Origin: Lachnospiraceae bacterium
Lineage (GTDB): Bacteria > Bacillota > Clostridia > Lachnospirales > Lachnospiraceae
DNA: 64,000 bases
Reading direction: 5' to 3'
Assembly (NCBI GenBank): GCA_015057455.1
Contig: SVEH01000013.1
Coordinates: 1 to 64,000, forward strand
The translations under genes and the position numbers were made by a program. The notes beneath the pieces were generated by a model. It was not told where the DNA came from, made no database searches, and worked only from the letters and a program-made list of their open reading frames with translations. Shown here one piece after another: positions 51,966 to 61,264 of the stretch. Position 1 is the first letter of the stretch; each line of letters starts with the position of its first letter.

Positions 51966-54050
51966 ATGTACAAAAGTTTTTCAATGGAACTTGCTGGCAG
52001 AACTCTTACTGTTGATGTAGGAAGAGTAGCTGCTCAAGCAAATGGTGCAGCATTTGTCCACTATGGAGATACAGTTGTTTTATCAACTGCTACTGCATCA
52101 GATAAGCCTAGAGAAGGAATTGATTTCTTCCCTCTTAGCGTTGAATATGAAGAGAAGTTATACGCAGTAGGTAAAATTCCTGGTGGATTTAACAAAAGAG
52201 AAGGTAAGGCATCAGAGAATGCTATCTTAACTTCAAGAGTTATCGATAGACCTATGAGACCTTTATTCCCTAAGGATTACCGTAATGATGTAACTCTTAA
52301 CAACTTAGTTATGTCAGTTGATCCAGATTGTAGTCCAGAGCTTACAGCTATGTTAGGTTCTGCAATTGCGACAGCTATATCAGATATTCCATTTGATGGA
52401 CCAACATCAACAACTCAAGTTGGTTTAGTAGATGGAGAGTTTGTTATTAACCCAACTACTGAGCAAAAGAATAAGTCAGATTTGGCTTTAACTGTCGCAT
52501 CAACTAAAGAAAAGGTTATCATGATTGAAGCAGGTGCTAACGAAGTTCCTGAGGATAAGATGATTGAAGCTATCTATCTTGCACATGATGTTAACCAAGA
52601 AGTTATCGCATTCCAAGAGAAAATCGTTGCTGAATGTGGTAAAGAAAAACATGCTTATGAAAGCTTTGCAGTACCTGAAGAATTATTTGAGGCTATGAAA
52701 GAAGTTGTTTCTCCAGAAGAAATGGAAAGAGCTGTTTTCACTGATGTTAAGCAAGTTAGAGAAGAGAATATTAAGGCAATTAAAGAGAGATTAGAAGAAG
52801 CTTTTGCTGAGAATGAAGATTATTTAGCAAAATTAGACGAAGCTTTATATCAATATCAAAAGAAAACTGTAAGAAAGATGATTTTAAAAGATCATAAGCG
52901 TCCAGATGGAAGAGCAATTGATCAAATAAGACCACTTGCTGCAGAGATTGATATTTTACCTAGAGTTCATGGTTCAGGTATGTTCACTAGAGGACAAACT
53001 CAGATCCTTACAGTAACAACACTTGCACCTTTATCAGAAGCTCAAAGAATCGATGGATTAGATGAGACTGAAACTAGTAAGAGATATATGCACCATTACA
53101 ACTTCCCATCATACTCAGTTGGTGAAACAAAACCATCTAGAGGACCAGGACGTCGTGAGATTGGACATGGAGCATTAGCAGAGAAGGCACTTGTGCCAGT
53201 ACTTCCAACAGAGGAAGAATTCCCATATGCTATTCGTACAGTTTCAGAAACTATGGAATCTAATGGTTCAACTTCACAAGCAAGTATTTGTGCTTCAACT
53301 TTATCACTTATGGCTGCTGGTGTACCTATTACAAAACCTGTAGCAGGTATCTCAACTGGTCTTGTTACTGGTGATAGCGATGATGATTATTTAGTACTTA
53401 CTGATATTCAAGGTCTTGAAGATTTCTTTGGAGACATGGATTTCAAGGTTGCTGGTACTCATGACGGTATTACTGCAATCCAAATGGATATTAAGATTCA
53501 TGGATTAACAAGAGAGATAGTTGAAGAAGCTATTAGAAGAACAAAAGAAGCTAGAACTTATATCTTAAATGATATAATGATTCCAGTTATAGATAAAGCT
53601 AGACCAGAAGTTGGTAAGTATGCACCTAAGATTGTTCAAATTAAGATTGACCCAGCTAAGATTGGTGATGTTGTTGGACAAAGAGGTAAGACTATCAACG
53701 CTATAATCGAAGAAACTGGTGTTAAGATTGATATTACAGATGAAGGCGCTGTTTCAGTATGTGGTACTGATTTAGATATGCTTAATAAGGCTGTTAAGTT
53801 AATCGAAATCATCACTACAGACTTCGAAGAAGGTCAAGTATTTACTGGTAAAGTTATCAGTATAAAAGAATTTGGAGCATTTGTTGAATTTGCACCAGGT
53901 AAAGAAGGAATGGTTCACATTTCTAAGATTTCTAAGGAAAGAATTAAGAATGTTGAAGATGTTCTTACTTTAGGAGATACAGTTAAAGTTGTTTGCCTTG
54001 GAAAAGATAAGATGGGCAGAGTAAGCTTTAGCATGAAAGATGTAAAATAA
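51966..54050 (+). CDS. pnp: Polyribonucleotide nucleotidyltransferase (PNPase)
   Basis: This 694-residue protein has two RNase PH cores (about 1-210 and 310-545), a helical linker, a KH domain (IKIDPAKIGDVVGQRGKTINAI) and a C-terminal S1 domain (EGQVFTGKVISIKEFGAFVEF). It degrades RNA 3' to 5' with phosphate. The GSTSQASICASTLSLMAAGV and DSDDDYLVLTDIQG segments carry catalytic residues. The AT content is less extreme than in its neighbours, as expected for a highly expressed gene. It has a long structured leader. Confidence 0.98.
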   Translation: MYKSFSMELAGRTLTVDVGRVAAQANGAAFVHYGDTVVLSTATASDKPREGIDFFPLSVEYEEKLYAVGKIPGGFNKREGKASENAILTSRVIDRPMRPLFPKDYRNDVTLNNLVMSVDPDCSPELTAMLGSAIATAISDIPFDGPTSTTQVGLVDGEFVINPTTEQKNKSDLALTVASTKEKVIMIEAGANEVPEDKMIEAIYLAHDVNQEVIAFQEKIVAECGKEKHAYESFAVPEELFEAMKEVVSPEEMERAVFTDVKQVREENIKAIKERLEEAFAENEDYLAKLDEALYQYQKKTVRKMILKDHKRPDGRAIDQIRPLAAEIDILPRVHGSGMFTRGQTQILTVTTLAPLSEAQRIDGLDETETSKRYMHHYNFPSYSVGETKPSRGPGRREIGHGALAEKALVPVLPTEEEFPYAIRTVSETMESNGSTSQASICASTLSLMAAGVPITKPVAGISTGLVTGDSDDDYLVLTDIQGLEDFFGDMDFKVAGTHDGITAIQMDIKIHGLTREIVEEAIRRTKEARTYILNDIMIPVIDKARPEVGKYAPKIVQIKIDPAKIGDVVGQRGKTINAIIEETGVKIDITDEGAVSVCGTDLDMLNKAVKLIEIITTDFEEGQVFTGKVISIKEFGAFVEFAPGKEGMVHISKISKERIKNVEDVLTLGDTVKVVCLGKDKMGRVSFSMKDVK

Positions 54051-54137
54051 TTAGTTACAATACATAATTTAATATTTATATTTAAATAATAAAGTTAATC
54101 AAACTACAATAAGGTATGAGATACCTTGTTAACAATA

Positions 54138-54216
54138 AAAAAGATGTTATTATCTTGTATTTAAGTGGTTGCCCTACAATAGTAAGGCAGATACAAGGGA
54201 TAACATCTTTTTGTTA
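54138..54216 (+). terminator. Large terminator-like hairpin after pnp
   Basis: A 13-bp stem (54138-54150 with 54200-54212) extends after a small internal loop by 7 bp (54154-54160 with 54191-54197) and by a small GCC/GGC apex. The downstream side ends in TTTTTGTTATTTT. A separate 7-bp hairpin lies at 54111-54127. Confidence 0.75.
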
Positions 54217-54480
54217 TTTTAAATTTTTTAGAAAATAGATTATAGTTTCTAAATTAACAGGCGGATTATATTGTGTTTATTTGGGTAAAGAAATGTAAAT
54301 AGGGGCATTTAATAAAAAAGTTATTTAATTTATAAAGAAAAAATAAAATTAATAAAAAAATAATTAAAATCTATAATATTTGTTGAAAATAAAAAGTTTA
54401 TGAAGTAAACTTTAAAATGGTTTCGAGACTAATTTTTGTACAAAACAAAATATTAAAGATATTAAGAGAGGATGTTATAA

Positions 54481-54516
54481 ATGCGTAACAAGTCAAAAAA
54501 GAAGTTAGTTTATTAA
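54481..54516 (+). CDS. Possible 11-residue leader peptide or gene fossil
   Basis: ATG at 54481 is preceded by AGAGAGGATGTTATAA, a good ribosome site, and encodes MRNKSKKKLVY before a TAA. The VanZ-type gene starts 27 nt later. It may be a leader peptide that couples translation, or the start of a gene whose remainder was lost. Confidence 0.3.
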   Translation: MRNKSKKKLVY

Positions 54517-54543
54517 TAAAAACAAAACTAGGGGTAATGTGAT

Positions 54544-56031
54544 ATGTGGGAATCATTGATAATTGAAAATTTTATATTAATATCAATAATAACAGCAATA
54601 CTATTTATTGGTTATTGTGTAGTTAGAAAAAAAAGAGACGTTAATGCAAAAGAATTAACTAAATATGAGAAATTTGAAGTGTTTATAAGATGTATGTTTA
54701 TTGGTTATTTATTAGCTGTAATGAATATAACTTTGTTAAGGACCGATGGCATAAGATCAAGATTTGCAATAAATCTAAAACCTTTTAGAGGTATAGAAGA
54801 TATATTGGAACATTATACTTATTCACAATATGCAGGAATTCAAATAGATTTTTTTATTGGCAATGTATTATTGTTTGTTCCATTTGGTTTTCTTATACCA
54901 ATTGTATATAAAAAAATAAATTCATATTTTAAAGTGTCTTTACTCACTATCACATCTATTCTAGTTATAGAAATTATCCAATTTTTCACAGGATATGGTG
55001 CATTTGATATTGATGATATAATGTATAATTTTGTGGGTTCTATGTGTGGATATGGCTTTTATATAATAATAAGATCTATACATATAGAAAAGAATAACCG
55101 AATAAAAAACATTATAATTGGATGTGTACCTTATTTGATAATTTTATGTTTAGGGATAGGAATAAAAGTTGCGTATAATGTATCTAAATATGGAATACTT
55201 CCATCACAGTATATATATAAATCTGGGAAAAAGATAGAAAATATAAACTATAATATAGAGCTTAATGATGAAGAAAAAGAGGATTATGTATATTTAGAGG
55301 CAGAACCAGGTGGACTAGAAAGTGTAACTAAATTATTTGGTGAAAATATAGATAAAGTATTATTCGGATTAGTTGGAAAAGAGTATACAACGACGGAAGA
55401 AGATACTAAAGAGTGTAGATATTTTGTGTCAAGAGATAAAACATATACTTTGAAATATGGTCAATTTGGATTTTATGAAGGTATATCTTTTACCAATAAT
55501 GAATTAAATAAGTTATATGAAAATGAAGAAGATACAGAAACTTACTTTAGTCCCGTTGATAAATCAGTGATTAGAAGAAACATTGACGTATTAAAAGATG
55601 TTTTAAGTAAAGTAGGTTTTGAAATTACAGATGATGTAAAGTATATAGTAACAGAAACATATCCTGGCATTGAATTGAGAATAGATAATGGTATAAATTC
55701 AAAAGGTGAAAAAGAATTTATAAACATTAATGGGAAATTTAATAACAATGGAGATTGGCTAAAAATAGGTGTATATATTGATACATATCGTAAAACCAAG
55801 AATCGTATAGATATAATAAGTGAAAAAGAGCTTATAAATAGGATAAAAAATGGTGAATCGCAAGTTTTTATAGATAATAGTGAAACTATACAATCCATTG
55901 ACTTGAAATGGGAGCAAAGTTCTAAAGGTTACTATTTCCCAATATATGTTATTTCAACAACAGAGCCTGAAGAAAATAATGATGGAGTTATATGGAAATA
56001 TCATTATTGTCAAGCATGGGAATTTAAATAA
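54544..56031 (+). CDS. VanZ-domain membrane protein with a large C-terminal extracellular domain
   Basis: The N-terminal part (about 1-220) of this 495-residue protein has about five membrane helices and the VanZ motifs FIGNVLLFVPFGFLIP, IEIIQFFTGYGAFDIDDI and NFVGSMCGYGFY. A C-terminal domain of about 270 residues, outside the membrane, has no recognised family. VanZ-like proteins are linked to teicoplanin tolerance, but most relatives have unknown roles. The start uses GGGG about 9 nt upstream. The next gene, a secreted amidase-like protein, starts 23 nt later, so both may act at the cell wall. Confidence 0.8.
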   Translation: MWESLIIENFILISIITAILFIGYCVVRKKRDVNAKELTKYEKFEVFIRCMFIGYLLAVMNITLLRTDGIRSRFAINLKPFRGIEDILEHYTYSQYAGIQIDFFIGNVLLFVPFGFLIPIVYKKINSYFKVSLLTITSILVIEIIQFFTGYGAFDIDDIMYNFVGSMCGYGFYIIIRSIHIEKNNRIKNIIIGCVPYLIILCLGIGIKVAYNVSKYGILPSQYIYKSGKKIENINYNIELNDEEKEDYVYLEAEPGGLESVTKLFGENIDKVLFGLVGKEYTTTEEDTKECRYFVSRDKTYTLKYGQFGFYEGISFTNNELNKLYENEEDTETYFSPVDKSVIRRNIDVLKDVLSKVGFEITDDVKYIVTETYPGIELRIDNGINSKGEKEFININGKFNNNGDWLKIGVYIDTYRKTKNRIDIISEKELINRIKNGESQVFIDNSETIQSIDLKWEQSSKGYYFPIYVISTTEPEENNDGVIWKYHYCQAWEFK

Positions 56032-56054
56032 TAGTAATAAGTAAGGGGACAAAT

Positions 56055-56972
56055 ATGAGTTTTATAAAGAATAAAAGGTTTGTAAATATTATATGTACGA
56101 TATTAGGAGTCGTAATAATATCAGCGACAGGAATTATGTCGCAAGCAAAAGAAATTGAAAAAGCAGAATATAGTGTAAAAAATGAAAGTTCATTAGATAC
56201 AATCAGTGAAGAATGTAATAATATTATTGAATTGATAAGCAATGAGTATGGTTTATCAAAGTTAAGTAACGAAAATTGGGAAGTTTATCAAATTAAGATG
56301 AAAACCTACTTAGATAATGCAAACAAACCTAGATGGTATAATGAGACAAATAAAGATTATGCAAAACTAGCATGTTTTTTTGATACATATGAGAATGGAA
56401 AAAGAAGTATTATTAAATCAGATATAGAAAGTAGAATAAACAAAAAGATTAAAACTAAAAATATATATAATGAAAAGTTAGCAACGGAATATGCTAAAAA
56501 GTTCGCTATAAAAGCAAATGAAAAACAGTTTAAAACATGCGAATTTGATTGTACTAATTTTGTGTCACAAGCTGTGTATATGGGTGGAAAAAACATGGAT
56601 GATAAATGGTATGCAAAGCCAGGTATATTAAATAAAAAAATATTTGCTAAGTATTCTATGGAATGGTGTAATGCAGATTATTTCGTAGATTATTTTGGAA
56701 CATATATGACGTTTGATAATCATAAAGATTTTGCAGCTAATATTAAAACAGGAGATATTATTATATATGATATGCAAAGTGATGATGACTGGGATCATGT
56801 AGGATATGTTACAGAAAACAAAGTATATAATGAAAATATAGGATATGCCGATTATAAGGTAGCACAACACTCGAGGTATTATCATGATTGGGCTAGCTCT
56901 GATAATAATGGATGGGATGAAATGGAAGTAAATTATAAGAATATTACTTTTGCCATTGTGCGAATAAAATAA
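56055..56972 (+). CDS. Secreted amidase-like protein (Amidase_6 family)
   Basis: This 305-residue protein has a signal peptide (about 1-31, ending MSQAKE). A helical spacer precedes a C-terminal Amidase_6-type domain (about 135-305). Catalytic segments are FDCTNFVSQAVYMGG (Cys nucleophile) and DWDHVGYVTENK (His). NlpC/CHAP-like enzymes of this fold cut peptide stems of peptidoglycan. It is 23 nt after the VanZ gene with an AAGGGG site, and 17 nt before the DUF89 gene. Confidence 0.85.
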   Translation: MSFIKNKRFVNIICTILGVVIISATGIMSQAKEIEKAEYSVKNESSLDTISEECNNIIELISNEYGLSKLSNENWEVYQIKMKTYLDNANKPRWYNETNKDYAKLACFFDTYENGKRSIIKSDIESRINKKIKTKNIYNEKLATEYAKKFAIKANEKQFKTCEFDCTNFVSQAVYMGGKNMDDKWYAKPGILNKKIFAKYSMEWCNADYFVDYFGTYMTFDNHKDFAANIKTGDIIIYDMQSDDDWDHVGYVTENKVYNENIGYADYKVAQHSRYYHDWASSDNNGWDEMEVNYKNITFAIVRIK

Positions 56973-56989
56973 CAGGAAGGTTATTAATA

Positions 56990-57856
56990 ATGAAAGTAAA
57001 TGAAAGATGTGTAAAATGCTTAATGGATAGACAAAGACATGTAGCGACGCAAATACCTGATGAAAATCAAAGAAATAAGTATCTTGAAGGGGTTGGTGAT
57101 ATACTTAGTAAGCGCAAAGAGAATGATTCAGCGCCTTATATGGTATATTGTTTTGATAGATTGCTTGAGAAATTTCATGGTAAGAATGAGTCATTTACAC
57201 AGGTGAAGAAAGAGTATAATGATTTAGTACTTAGTATGGAAGAAGATTTATATAAAGAGATAATTAGTACCTCAGATTCTCTAAAAAAAGCGTTAATATA
57301 CTCTAGAATTGGTAATTATATAGATTTTGGAGCTGTTTCTTCAGTAGATACTAAGGAATTCTTAGCTTTATTTGATAGAAAAGAAGAATTAGATGAACAT
57401 GTATATAATGAATTTATTGATAAATGCAATAAGGGTAAGACATTTGTCCTTCTATGTGATAATTGCGGTGAAATCGTAGTAGATAAGATACTTGTAAAGA
57501 TACTAAAGGAAAAATTTCCACATCTTGACATATATGTAATGGTTAGAGGTGCAGATGTAATTAATGATGCAACTATAGAGGATGCACAGTATTGTGGTTT
57601 AGATAAGGTTGCAAAGGTAGTATCTAATGGTATAGGTGTAGCAGGAACTATATTAGATATGATATCTATTGAAGCAAGAGAATTACTTGAAAGTGCAGAT
57701 GTAATCCTTGCTAAAGGACAAGGTAATTTTGAAACATTATCAAATAATGGATTAGAGGTGTTCTTTTCATTCTTATGCAAATGCGAAAACTTTGTAGAAC
57801 AGTTTAAAGTAGATTTGTATACAGGAATGTTTATACATAAAAAGCCATATCTATAA
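56990..57856 (+). CDS. DUF89/ARMT1-like metal-dependent phosphatase
   Basis: This 288-residue protein has the DUF89 fold: CVKCLMDRQ at the N-terminus, FVLLCDNCGEIVVDK, VRGADVINDAT and ILAKGQGNFE, the residues that bind the metal and phosphate. The family contains damage-control phosphatases acting on side-product sugar phosphates. The short N-terminal Cys motif is typical of the microbial branch. It follows the amidase-like gene by 17 nt, but no link in function is obvious. Confidence 0.87.
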   Translation: MKVNERCVKCLMDRQRHVATQIPDENQRNKYLEGVGDILSKRKENDSAPYMVYCFDRLLEKFHGKNESFTQVKKEYNDLVLSMEEDLYKEIISTSDSLKKALIYSRIGNYIDFGAVSSVDTKEFLALFDRKEELDEHVYNEFIDKCNKGKTFVLLCDNCGEIVVDKILVKILKEKFPHLDIYVMVRGADVINDATIEDAQYCGLDKVAKVVSNGIGVAGTILDMISIEARELLESADVILAKGQGNFETLSNNGLEVFFSFLCKCENFVEQFKVDLYTGMFIHKKPYL

Positions 57857-58043
57857 AAAATTGCTAAATATGAGAAAATATAGTTTAGAAATAATCCTAA
57901 TAATAGTAATATATAGTATAATAATAAAGTGCTTATATAGACATCTTATTTAAGATTCTTCAGATAGTAAAGGAGTAGCAGAACCAGAGTTAGAAGCTTT
58001 ATGATGAGGGAAAATAATAAATATTTAAAAGGGGATTATAGTA

Positions 58044-58982
58044 ATGGAGTATAATAAAGATGATTTAGCATTTTATCAAAATCAAGTATCAAGGAAAAAC
58101 AAATTGAATGTAATTTTGCGTGAGAAAAAAGAGCAACGTAAACAGATTCATGAAAATATAGATTATTTAAGTGGCGTCTTATATAAGGAACGAAAAGATG
58201 TAGAAAGAATGGAAAAATTATCATTAGCATCTGTATTTTTTAGTGTTATTGGAAAGAAAGATGAAAAATTAAACAAGGAAATACAAGAACAAATAGCAGC
58301 TGAGCTTAAATATAATGTAGCAAAGCAAGAATTGGCAAGTATAGAAGAAGAGATTTCACTATTAAATGGCGAGGCTTATTCTCTTAGAAATGCATCTAAG
58401 TTATGTAAGGAAGCTTATGATGTAAAAGTACAGTATATAAAAGATAATAATTTATCATGTGCAAGCCAATTAGTAGCGCTAGAATCTAAAATGGTATATT
58501 TTCAAAGTGAACAAATTGAAATTAAACAAGCTATTGATGCTGGAAGAAATGTACTATGTATAATAGAACGTTTAAAGGATGTATTAAATGAAGCAAATCA
58601 ATGGGCTACATTGGATACCCTTGGCTTATTTGATAATTTATCTTGGTATGAAAAAAGAGAAAATTTAGAGGCCGCTGAAGATTATATAAGTGATTTATAT
58701 AAAGGATTAAGAAAATTCAAAACAGAATTGAAAGATATTCATATGGATTATACACATATTGATATATCTAATGAATTATCCGGTTGTGGGGATTTGATTT
58801 TTGATAATCTTATTTTAGATATGCTTTCAAGTTTTAAGATAAATAAAACACGCAAAGAGATTAAAAAAGTGTATTCGCAGGTATTAGAAATAATAAATGG
58901 ATTAAAAACTAATGCTAAGAATTTGGCGGATAAGAATGAGGAGTTAAGATGCCAGTATGAAAAATTAGTGTATAGTGCATAG
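58044..58982 (+). CDS. Coiled-coil protein of unknown function
   Basis: This 312-residue soluble protein is almost entirely helical. Two long Lys/Glu-rich coiled coils (about 18-135 and 150-200) are joined by a hydrophobic kink, LSLASVFFSVIGKK (about 60-73). A helical C-terminal domain contains LSGCGDLIFDNLILDMLSSFKI. I do not recognise the family. AAAAGGGG precedes the ATG. Confidence 0.7.
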   Translation: MEYNKDDLAFYQNQVSRKNKLNVILREKKEQRKQIHENIDYLSGVLYKERKDVERMEKLSLASVFFSVIGKKDEKLNKEIQEQIAAELKYNVAKQELASIEEEISLLNGEAYSLRNASKLCKEAYDVKVQYIKDNNLSCASQLVALESKMVYFQSEQIEIKQAIDAGRNVLCIIERLKDVLNEANQWATLDTLGLFDNLSWYEKRENLEAAEDYISDLYKGLRKFKTELKDIHMDYTHIDISNELSGCGDLIFDNLILDMLSSFKINKTRKEIKKVYSQVLEIINGLKTNAKNLADKNEELRCQYEKLVYSA

Positions 58983-59021
58983 GGATCATAAAAAGTAATA
59001 ATATATATTGATAGAGATAGT

Positions 59022-59420
59022 TTGTTTTTGGGAGGAAATTTAGGGGAACAAATTGTTTTAATATCAGATAAAGCTTTTGATTATGCTGTAAATAGCTGTA
59101 ATTTAAGATTAAAAGATTTTATGAATATGTTTTTACAGAGTGGAATATCAAGTAGGTATGCAGAAGGTAGCCCCAAATATATAGAAGGAATGACAGGGGT
59201 AGAATTAGCTCATAAAGTTATTGAGAATGTTATAGATGATTTTGATTTTTCACCTGCAGGAATAGAATATGAATGTTCTCCTGAATATTGGGTAGGATGG
59301 ATTCTTGCTGCTTATCAATGGCATAAAGGATATGATTTAAAAAAAATAAATGAATACTTACCAGTAGATACTCGATTATCTACTATTGTAAACTTTTTAA
59401 AAATGTACTATTTAATCTAA
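59022..59420 (+). CDS. Conserved small protein, uncertain start, possibly truncated
   Basis: The ~130-residue frame contains DKAFDYAVNSCNLRLKDFMN, GMTGVELAHKVI and SPEYWVGWILAAYQWHKGYD. I believe this matches a family common in Clostridia near DUF3990/Fic-type genes, but I cannot name it. The TTG at 59022 has no ribosome site, and a GGGAGG lies inside the frame at 59031-59036 with no ATG after it. Both ends therefore look uncertain, and it may be a shortened copy. A decayed toxin-antitoxin locus follows on the other strand. Confidence 0.5.
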   Translation: MFLGGNLGEQIVLISDKAFDYAVNSCNLRLKDFMNMFLQSGISSRYAEGSPKYIEGMTGVELAHKVIENVIDDFDFSPAGIEYECSPEYWVGWILAAYQWHKGYDLKKINEYLPVDTRLSTIVNFLKMYYLI

Positions 59421-59655
59421 TATTTTAAGCAATTGTTCTTCTAGACCAATAGTTATTTCATCTAATACTTTTTTATGATAATGTAATCTCTACGCTGCAT
59501 ATAATTCTACCACCTTATTTATTTCAATTATGTCATTTGCTTGTATAGGACCATGTATAATATCTACATTAAGTTTAAATAATTCTTCTAATTCTATTCT
59601 TAATTTTAATATATACTAAATCCATAAATTTATCTATTATAAAATCCAATTTCAT
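59412..59655 (-). pseudogene. Decayed MntA-HepT-like toxin-antitoxin relic
   Basis: Reading the minus strand from ATG 59655, one frame gives KLDFIIDKFMDLVY. After a frame change it reads IELEELFKLNVDIIHGP and ends at LYAA-stop, like the C-terminal half of a minimal nucleotidyltransferase antitoxin. A second ATG (59500) overlaps that stop and reads MQRRDYIIIKK. After one missing base in an A-run it continues VLDEITIGLEEQLLKILD-stop, like a HepT N-terminus. The overlapping gene order matches MntA-HepT pairs. Frameshifts and the short length make it non-functional. Confidence 0.55.
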
Positions 59656-59702
59656 GAATTATCACTTTTTGCCGATATATTTCATGGTTTAATAAAAAAA
59701 GT

Positions 59703-59743
59703 ACATACTAATATTTGTATTTAAGTATGTTTAGTGTTATAAT
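59703..59743 (+). promoter_or_regulatory. metY promoter with an inverted repeat over the -35
   Basis: TTGTAT (59715-59720), 17 nt, and TATAAT (59738-59743) with TG ahead (extended -10). ACATACT (59703-59709) and AGTATGT (59724-59730) are perfect 7-bp arms that straddle the -35, a layout expected for a repressor site. Confidence 0.6.
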
Positions 59744-59785
59744 GTAAAAAATTGTAAAAATCATATTAATATAAAGGGTGATTTA

Positions 59786-61060
59786 GTGAGTAATTATAGA
59801 ATTAATACAAAATGTATACAATCAGGATATACTCCTCAGTCAGGAGAACCAAGAGTGGTACCTATTGTACAAAGTACCACATACAAATATGATTCAAGTA
59901 ATGAATTAGCAGACTTATTTGATTTAAAAGCCGATGGATTTTTTTATACAAGATTAGCTAATCCAACTTTGGATGCAGTTGAGAAGAAAATAGCTGATTT
60001 AGAAGGCGGAATAGGTGCTATGCTAACTGCTTCAGGACAGGCGGCAACTACAACATCTATTCTTAATATATGTAAGTCAGGAGATCATATTATTGCTAGT
60101 AATGCTTTGTATGGTGGTACATTTAATCTATTTGTTGCTACTTTTAAGAAGTTAGGCATTGAGACAACATTGATTAATCCTGATTTATCATATGAAGAAT
60201 TGGATAAATATGTACAAGATAATACTAAGCTTATATTTGTGGAATCTATATCTAATCCACAGTTGGTTGTTACAGACATAGAAAAAATGGCTAAATTAGC
60301 TCATAGTCATGATATACCACTTATTGTAGATAATACATTCCCTACACCAATAAACTTTAGACCAATTGAGTATGGTGCAGATATTGTAGTACATTCTACA
60401 TCTAAGTATATGGATGGACATGCTGTTACATTAGGCGGTGTAATAGTAGATAGTGGTAATTTTAACTGGGCTAATGGCAAGTTTCCAGAGTTTACTGAGC
60501 CAGATGAAACTTATCATGGGCTTATATATACTAAAGATTGCGGCAATGCTGCATTTATTACAAAGGCTAGAGTACAACTTATGAGGGATTATGGTATGCC
60601 TTTATCACCACAGAATGCATTTTTATTAAATTTAGGCCTTGAAACACTTCATTTAAGAATGGAAAGACATTGTTCTAATGCATTGAAAGTGGCTGAATTC
60701 TTAAGTAAACATCCTAAGATTAGTTGGGTTCAATATCCTGGCTTAGAAGGAGATAAATACTACGATTTAGCTAAGAAATATATGCCAAATGGAACATGCG
60801 GTGTTATGGCATTTGGTTTAAAGGATGGTAAGGCTGCTGCACAGAAATTTATGGAGAATTTAAAACTTGCAGCTATGGTTATCCACGTTGCTGATGCAAG
60901 AACTTGTGTACTTCATCCAGCGACAACAACTCATAGACAGTTGTCTGATGAACAATTATTAGATTGTGGAATTACTCCAGAATTATTAAGAATGTCTATT
61001 GGAATTGAGGATGTAGAGGATTTATTAGAAGATATAGCTCAAGCTCTAGACAAGATATAG
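59786..61060 (+). CDS. metY: O-acetylhomoserine sulfhydrylase (MetY-type, PLP-dependent)
   Basis: This 424-residue Cys/Met-metabolism PLP enzyme has the Schiff-base Lys in HSTSKYMDGH, the substrate loop FYTRLANPT, and VDNTFPTP. The length and the C-terminal part (HPATTTHRQLSDEQLLDCGI) fit O-acetylhomoserine aminocarboxypropyltransferase. It makes homocysteine from O-acetylhomoserine and sulfide. Methionine gamma-lyase is the main alternative. The start is a GTG with AAAGGGTGA upstream. It is a single-gene unit with its own promoter and operator-like repeat. Confidence 0.9.
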   Translation: MSNYRINTKCIQSGYTPQSGEPRVVPIVQSTTYKYDSSNELADLFDLKADGFFYTRLANPTLDAVEKKIADLEGGIGAMLTASGQAATTTSILNICKSGDHIIASNALYGGTFNLFVATFKKLGIETTLINPDLSYEELDKYVQDNTKLIFVESISNPQLVVTDIEKMAKLAHSHDIPLIVDNTFPTPINFRPIEYGADIVVHSTSKYMDGHAVTLGGVIVDSGNFNWANGKFPEFTEPDETYHGLIYTKDCGNAAFITKARVQLMRDYGMPLSPQNAFLLNLGLETLHLRMERHCSNALKVAEFLSKHPKISWVQYPGLEGDKYYDLAKKYMPNGTCGVMAFGLKDGKAAAQKFMENLKLAAMVIHVADARTCVLHPATTTHRQLSDEQLLDCGITPELLRMSIGIEDVEDLLEDIAQALDKI

Positions 61061-61202
61061 AACAAAGATAAAAGATGTAAGCTATTTAAATAAATGTTAT
61101 ATATTATAAAATGTAAATACAAATTATATTATAGATTATAATATCTTATACTATAAAAATTATATAAAATAGCTTTTTATTCATAAATAATAAATATAGT
61201 AG

Positions 61203-61231
61203 TTGTGCAAATGTTACAAATATGTTACAAT
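61203..61231 (+). promoter_or_regulatory. Promoter of the secreted repeat-protein gene
   Basis: TTGTGC (61203-61208), 17 nt, TACAAT (61226-61231), 33 bp before the ATG. The direct repeat ATGTTACAA (61211-61219 and 61222-61230) overlaps the spacer and the -10. Confidence 0.45.
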
Positions 61232-61264
61232 AATATTAAGAAAAGTTTTGAATGGGGGATATTT

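Noticed and set aside
57316-57780. 154-codon minus-strand frame
   Set aside because: Lies wholly inside the DUF89 gene on the opposite strand, with no ribosome site or family features.
57961-58005. Short frame reading SSDSKGVAEPELEAL-stop before the coiled-coil gene
   Set aside because: Looks like the tail of a lost gene, but 15 codons are too few to support a call.
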